Below are positions 60,159 to 64,000 of a stretch of DNA of 64,000 nucleotides, piece by piece; position 1 is the first letter of the stretch, and each line of letters starts with the position of its first letter. The stretch lies in NCBI RefSeq assembly GCF_000238295.3, contig NZ_AHCD03000044.1, positions 372,001 through 436,000 of the forward strand. The letters are read 5' to 3'. The translations under genes and the position numbers were made by a program. The stretch comes from Pseudoalteromonas rubra (GTDB lineage Bacteria; Pseudomonadota; Gammaproteobacteria; Enterobacterales; Alteromonadaceae). The notes beneath the pieces are model-generated. The model was given only the letters and a program-made list of their open reading frames with translations. It was not told the DNA's origin and did not search any database.

Positions 60159-61568
60159 ATGATAGCAACTAACAACGAAGTAGAATTTGAAACGAATAAT
60201 CCTGAGCGATCAGTTATTTCTTACCTTGGCAATGGTGTAAAAGCTTATATTCATAACCTGTCAGAGCTTCATTCACCATTCGAAGACGTAACCAATTATG
60301 TATCAACTATAGCCAGCAATGAATTTCACTCTGAAGTAAAAGCGGAAATGAGTCATGAAGAGTTATATGAAGCAAAAAGCAAGCAGAGTGGCTTGAGTCT
60401 GGACTTCGGCTTCTTCTCATTTGGTCATAAGCTTCAGAAGTCGAGTAGCAAAGACATCAAAGAAAATACCGCAAAACTGTTGATCCGCAGTTATCGTGAG
60501 GCCAACCACATTGCACTTAATGCAAAACTTACTACGTCTGCCCGGGCGATGAATAGGGAGAGTTTCTATCGTAGTTATGGGTGTTACTATGTTGCTGGCG
60601 CTGTTACCGGCTACCACTGCGACATATACTTGTCTGTGGAATGTTCATCAAAGCAAGAGGCCCAAACAGTGGGCAGACAGCTTGGTGCGACAATATCAAC
60701 AAGTGACGGTAGTATGTCAATGGATGCCAAAAAGCACTCTGAGTTTCTGGAAAAAGCAAAAAAACTAAACATAACGGTGAACATCGAGCATAACTTACCC
60801 TCTGAGATCCTGAAAGAAGTTAAACTTGATGGTGAGGACGAGAATGAGTTTGCCAGGTTGAGTAAAGCATTAAAAATAGCCACACAAATTGATACTTTAA
60901 GTGTTGAAAAATGCCGCAGTGTGATCCGGTATGAGTTGAAAAAGTATTTGCAAAATAGTGATGACAGTTACGCATTTACGGACACATCTTTAGAAAAACT
61001 CTTTGCGGAGAGTGTAGACTTTAATGAAAGCAGTATTAAGCGGCGATTTGATGAGTGCCTGTCTGCACTCAGTGCCTGTTACGAATACCACAATCACAAA
61101 GCCTGGTATAAAAGTATTGCTGATTTAGAGAGCAAACAGCGTTACTTCGAAGATAAACTTGACGCCTACCATAGCTTAATTGGCACTGTAAATGAAAACC
61201 CTTGGGCAAACATAAACAAGAAAGTAGCTGACATTAAAAAGAACTATACCCGAGAGCTAGATAGTAAGAATAGCATCAAATTGGTGCACTTGGATGAGAC
61301 GGTAAATGAGATTTTCATTAAAGCAGTTAAAGAGAACGACAAAGAGAAAAAAGGTGGTCAAGCTGCTGTTGACGATATCTTCAAAGCTGTGACTGAAGCA
61401 AGTGCTAGCATAGGTTTGGAGGGGGAGTGGACAATTTGTAATGGCAGTTCTGATAACCCAATCTGGTTTAAAAGTGACGCATGTTTGCAAACTGAAAATG
61501 ACAACAAACATGGCAGACACAAAATTACTGCTGTTTTTACTAAACTAGGTCCTTCCCAACACCCGTAG
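60159..61568 (+). CDS. MACPF-like protein, possible pore-former
   Basis: A 469-residue soluble protein with no signal peptide. At about 139-151 it reads YGCYYVAGAVTGY, which matches the MACPF/CDC signature Y-G-T-H-(Y/F)-x6-G-G with Thr to Cys, His to Tyr and the last Gly to Tyr. Before it come segments rich in small, polar residues (SKQSGLSLDFGFFSFGHKLQ, NTAKLLIRSYREAN) resembling the strand-forming TMH regions; the C-terminal half is helical with Lys/Glu-rich stretches. Members make membrane pores, or act as non-lytic relatives. The changed signature makes this tentative. The ribosome site is GAGG 7 nt upstream; a terminator follows at 61609. Transcribed divergently from the metallopeptidase. 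Confidence 0.45.
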   Translation: MIATNNEVEFETNNPERSVISYLGNGVKAYIHNLSELHSPFEDVTNYVSTIASNEFHSEVKAEMSHEELYEAKSKQSGLSLDFGFFSFGHKLQKSSSKDIKENTAKLLIRSYREANHIALNAKLTTSARAMNRESFYRSYGCYYVAGAVTGYHCDIYLSVECSSKQEAQTVGRQLGATISTSDGSMSMDAKKHSEFLEKAKKLNITVNIEHNLPSEILKEVKLDGEDENEFARLSKALKIATQIDTLSVEKCRSVIRYELKKYLQNSDDSYAFTDTSLEKLFAESVDFNESSIKRRFDECLSALSACYEYHNHKAWYKSIADLESKQRYFEDKLDAYHSLIGTVNENPWANINKKVADIKKNYTRELDSKNSIKLVHLDETVNEIFIKAVKENDKEKKGGQAAVDDIFKAVTEASASIGLEGEWTICNGSSDNPIWFKSDACLQTENDNKHGRHKITAVFTKLGPSQHP

Positions 61569-61608
61569 CGGCGCGAGCGCGGTTATGTTGCATGCTTAGC
61601 TTTTCAGC

Positions 61609-61640
61609 AAAGGCCTACCAAGTGTGTAGGCCTTTTTGAT
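61609..61640 (+). terminator. Intrinsic terminator after the MACPF-like gene
   Basis: AAGGCCTAC-CAAGTGT-GTAGGCCTT stem with TTTTT after it; with A's before it, it may also serve the convergent gene. Confidence 0.85.
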
Positions 61641-61662
61641 TGCCAGCCTTTTTTAAGTAATG

Positions 61663-64000
61663 CTAATGGGTGTTTGCCAATGCTTTGCTGTAAATGTAGT
61701 TTACATAGTTATGGCCATTACTGCGCAGCCCTTCAGAAAGGTAGATAGCCCAGGATTGGTTAAATAAGCTAATGACACGCTCCACTTTATCAGCACTGTG
61801 ATATGGTGTAATGAGTTTAGGGGAGGTGAAGCCATCATAGATGGTTCCTCGTGTGCTGTTTAGTACACCATTTAGCTCTTGACCATAATAGATCTTGTTT
61901 GGGACTTGACTAAAGTGACTGATCATTTCTTGTGTGCCGTCATTGTTTAAATCCGCTGCAACTAACATGTCACTTGTTGCGGAACCATTATAAAAATAAC
62001 TACCTGATCCAAATGCCGGGAGTGATCCTGAACTGGCCGGCCTGCTTTCATAAATGGTATTGCTGGAAAAACGCTGATACATGCGCTGCTTAGGATCTGT
62101 GCTTCTGAGACGCCCTGGCTCCATGAGTGACAGTGTTTGCGTACCAGAATAGACCGTTTGATTTTTCCAGCTGGACGTTTGTGCATCCCAGTAAATACCT
62201 ATAACCTTGTTATCATCAAGCGCCACATACAGCTCCTGATTGGCACTATATATTTCCCCAACACCAGACAGGTCAGCTGCCTGTAGTTTATTTACGGAGG
62301 TATTGTTTGCGCCATGATAGATTTCGTTACCGGAAACTGGATTGCCGAGGCCATCAAAAGCGGAGCCAAGTAGTTCGCTACTTCCCGACCAATTTGTAAT
62401 GAGTTGTTCTGGCTCTGCACCTTTCAGTGACGCGATTTGACTCGCAACTAAGTTGTCCTGATTCGCATTATGAAAGGTCCAGCGTGTGTTTGCTATGTCG
62501 TTCAGTTGCCTGTTTTCTACTTCAGATCCAGTGAGAAACAGTCTTGCACCAGATAAATCAGTGCTGTTGTCCTGAAAGTAAATCTCATCTATGCCGTCAC
62601 CATCCAAATCAGCGACTGCCTTGATATCCAACGCTTGATTTTCTGCGTTGATCCTTTCGTGGATCCCTGACTCGCCAATCAGAAAGACATCCTCTTCTGT
62701 GTTATCTAGCTTCACCAGAAGGTGCGGGACATCATTACCATTTGAATTTTCCATGGTGATTGCTTTGGCCCACAATGGCTCCAAGTTGCTACGATATCCG
62801 TCAGCAACGGGATTGCCAATGCAGTCAATACAATCAGGTTTTCCACCCGTATACAGGCTTGTGCCCGCAGAGACTGAAATCAAAGGTGCATAACGTGAAT
62901 CTTTGCGAGCGTGAAAATACACTTTCTGGCCAGGACCTTTGATGACATTCATACCTATACTGCGATCTCGGTGTCCCATACGTTGGCTTATGAAGACAGA
63001 GAGCTCTTCGCTGCCTTTGGTATTGAAAGCAACAGTGTTGTATGCAAAGTGATTAGTCCAGTAGTTGTGCCCCTGACCGTCTTTTTGAGTTTGGCCCCCA
63101 GAGGTAGAAAAGAAAAAGTCTGGATAGACATTCGAGGGCTGTTTAAGCGGGTTGTAGAAGTTACCGATACTGGTGTCATCAGCAGGGTTGTATGGAACAA
63201 TCGTGTTATTCGCTATCGTATTAAAAGTACCTGATAACAATACTGATGTTCTGGGTATTAACTTAAAGGTATTAAACTGGATCCGTGTTTTGTATGCACC
63301 GGCCCGGGTCTGTTCAGCGAGTGGGTCGGTCGGAAGCATACACTGAGTAGCGGAATCGAGACATGTTCTTCCACCAAGCTTAATGGCTGCACTTAAAATC
63401 ATTTCAATTTTATTGTGCTCAATGATCGAAGGCTTCATGTTGCTTAGAATATAGATTGCATGATCTGCAATTTCTTTTATGGTGTTACCGGTGATCACCC
63501 ATTCTTGCCCATTGCCGTTAACCCCCTCTACAAAGTTTTGTATGGTGTTATTTTTGACATGTATTGGTCCGTAACTAAACTGTTGGGCAATGCCTGAATG
63601 AAAACCCATACCCGCAGAGTTGATATTGAGATGTGCGGACAGCGCGCCAGAAGCACTGAGTAGCTCAGACAGCATATTCTCAGTATGGGCTATTGGGATA
63701 CTGCCTTTGATTGCTGAGTTTTGGATTGTGGCATTACCCACAATAGCAATACCAGCCCTTGCTGGATCCAAAATGGTCACATTATCGACAGTGACATCAT
63801 TACTGCCGCCAGCCAGGCCAATCATGATCATGCCCGACCACAGACGGCGATCTCTGCCATTAAAGTAAAGATTGTCATTATTTTCATGCAACGTATAAGC
63901 TGGATTTTGGATATGGTTCCAGTGGTGATCTCCTTCAAATGACAAGTTTTTGATCGTAATACCCTGCGCCTTACTTGGCACCATCAACACCACTCTTCCG
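61663..64000 (-). CDS. Right-handed beta-helix / FG-GAP protein, 5' end outside window
   Basis: Reading leftwards from the right edge there is an open frame of about 778 codons that is not closed at its start, so the protein continues beyond the window; the GTG at 63991-63993 is unlikely to be the real start. Residues from about the edge for 300 positions form a parallel beta-helix with stacked short strands (GITIKNLSFEG, VTVDNVTILDPARAGIAIVG, NATIQNSAIKG), as in pectate-lyase-like or carbohydrate-active surface proteins. The second part (about 450-776) has FG-GAP/VCBS-type repeats (AVADLDGDGIDEIYFQ, VAADLNNDGTQEMISHF). Probably a secreted polysaccharide lyase or adhesin; catalytic residues cannot be placed. 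Confidence 0.8.
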   Translation of the reverse strand, partial: GRVVLMVPSKAQGITIKNLSFEGDHHWNHIQNPAYTLHENNDNLYFNGRDRRLWSGMIMIGLAGGSNDVTVDNVTILDPARAGIAIVGNATIQNSAIKGSIPIAHTENMLSELLSASGALSAHLNINSAGMGFHSGIAQQFSYGPIHVKNNTIQNFVEGVNGNGQEWVITGNTIKEIADHAIYILSNMKPSIIEHNKIEMILSAAIKLGGRTCLDSATQCMLPTDPLAEQTRAGAYKTRIQFNTFKLIPRTSVLLSGTFNTIANNTIVPYNPADDTSIGNFYNPLKQPSNVYPDFFFSTSGGQTQKDGQGHNYWTNHFAYNTVAFNTKGSEELSVFISQRMGHRDRSIGMNVIKGPGQKVYFHARKDSRYAPLISVSAGTSLYTGGKPDCIDCIGNPVADGYRSNLEPLWAKAITMENSNGNDVPHLLVKLDNTEEDVFLIGESGIHERINAENQALDIKAVADLDGDGIDEIYFQDNSTDLSGARLFLTGSEVENRQLNDIANTRWTFHNANQDNLVASQIASLKGAEPEQLITNWSGSSELLGSAFDGLGNPVSGNEIYHGANNTSVNKLQAADLSGVGEIYSANQELYVALDDNKVIGIYWDAQTSSWKNQTVYSGTQTLSLMEPGRLRSTDPKQRMYQRFSSNTIYESRPASSGSLPAFGSGSYFYNGSATSDMLVAADLNNDGTQEMISHFSQVPNKIYYGQELNGVLNSTRGTIYDGFTSPKLITPYHSADKVERVISLFNQSWAIYLSEGLRSNGHNYVNYIYSKALANTH

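Noticed and set aside
59854..60168. A 104-residue leftward frame in the gap before the MACPF-like gene
   Set aside because: Composition is odd, there is no ribosome site and it overlaps the start of 60159-61568. It might be an old gene remnant but I cannot support it.

Overview
The window looks like chromosomal DNA of a marine gammaproteobacterium of the Pseudoalteromonas/Alteromonadales type. This is inferred from the mix of genes, not from a marker gene: many secreted hydrolases with PKD, PPC-like, discoidin and CBM5/12 modules, a large TonB-dependent receptor, two GlyGly-CTERM-type proteins, ToxR/CadC-type winged-helix regulators and a stand-alone NRPS. Genes are dense, run in both directions and mostly sit in short operons closed by good intrinsic terminators. 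I see no phage, integrase or intact insertion sequence. The only mobile-looking DNA is two diverged copies of a palindromic-ended repeat (2873-3034 and 54631-54817).

Layout, left to right. 1-7.5 kb: the start of a truncated secreted protein, a VOC protein, a membrane-bound winged-helix regulator with a TPR-like domain, a large GlyGly-CTERM surface protein and an S41 peptidase. 7.7-15.7 kb: an MFS exporter, a small RiPP-precursor-like gene whose Cys/Thr-rich core is out of frame, a single-module NRPS (C-A-PCP-C, no thioesterase) and a PQQ-type propeller protein. 15.9-25.1 kb: a propeller-GAF histidine kinase, a TonB-dependent receptor and an S9 dipeptidyl-peptidase lipoprotein, suggesting peptide sensing, uptake and cleavage. 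25.2-30.1 kb: an NTF2-like protein, a GH5 cellulase, a broken glutathione S-transferase gene, a DUF2809 membrane protein, and glf with a galactofuranosyltransferase. 30.1-38.9 kb: a metzincin with a C-terminal sorting tail, small secreted proteins, a trypsin with PKD/CBM5/12 modules and two poorly known genes.

38.9-45.6 kb: a four-gene leftward operon (PEBP-YHYH lipoprotein, secreted protein, BaeS/BaeR-like two-component system), a LysR/NADPH-FMN reductase divergon, a tRNA-Ala(GGC) gene and a cupin. 45.6-53.6 kb: a hybrid sensor kinase, a di-heme peroxidase translationally coupled to a PAS-GGDEF-EAL protein, DUF3293, and a DJ-1/PfpI protein fused to a helical repeat. 54-57.5 kb: a free winged-helix regulator and a three-gene operon with a second two-component system. 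Its promoter and that of the DJ-1 gene share TTCAC-N6-TTCAC boxes. 57.5-64 kb: a hypothetical protein, a basic-secretory-protein-type metallopeptidase, a MACPF-like protein and a beta-helix/FG-GAP protein running off the right end.

Overall the region is an exoenzyme, signalling and surface-chemistry region. The items most worth a second look are the frameshifted RiPP precursor beside the NRPS, the shared TTCAC boxes, the MACPF-like protein and the PEBP-YHYH sensor operon.
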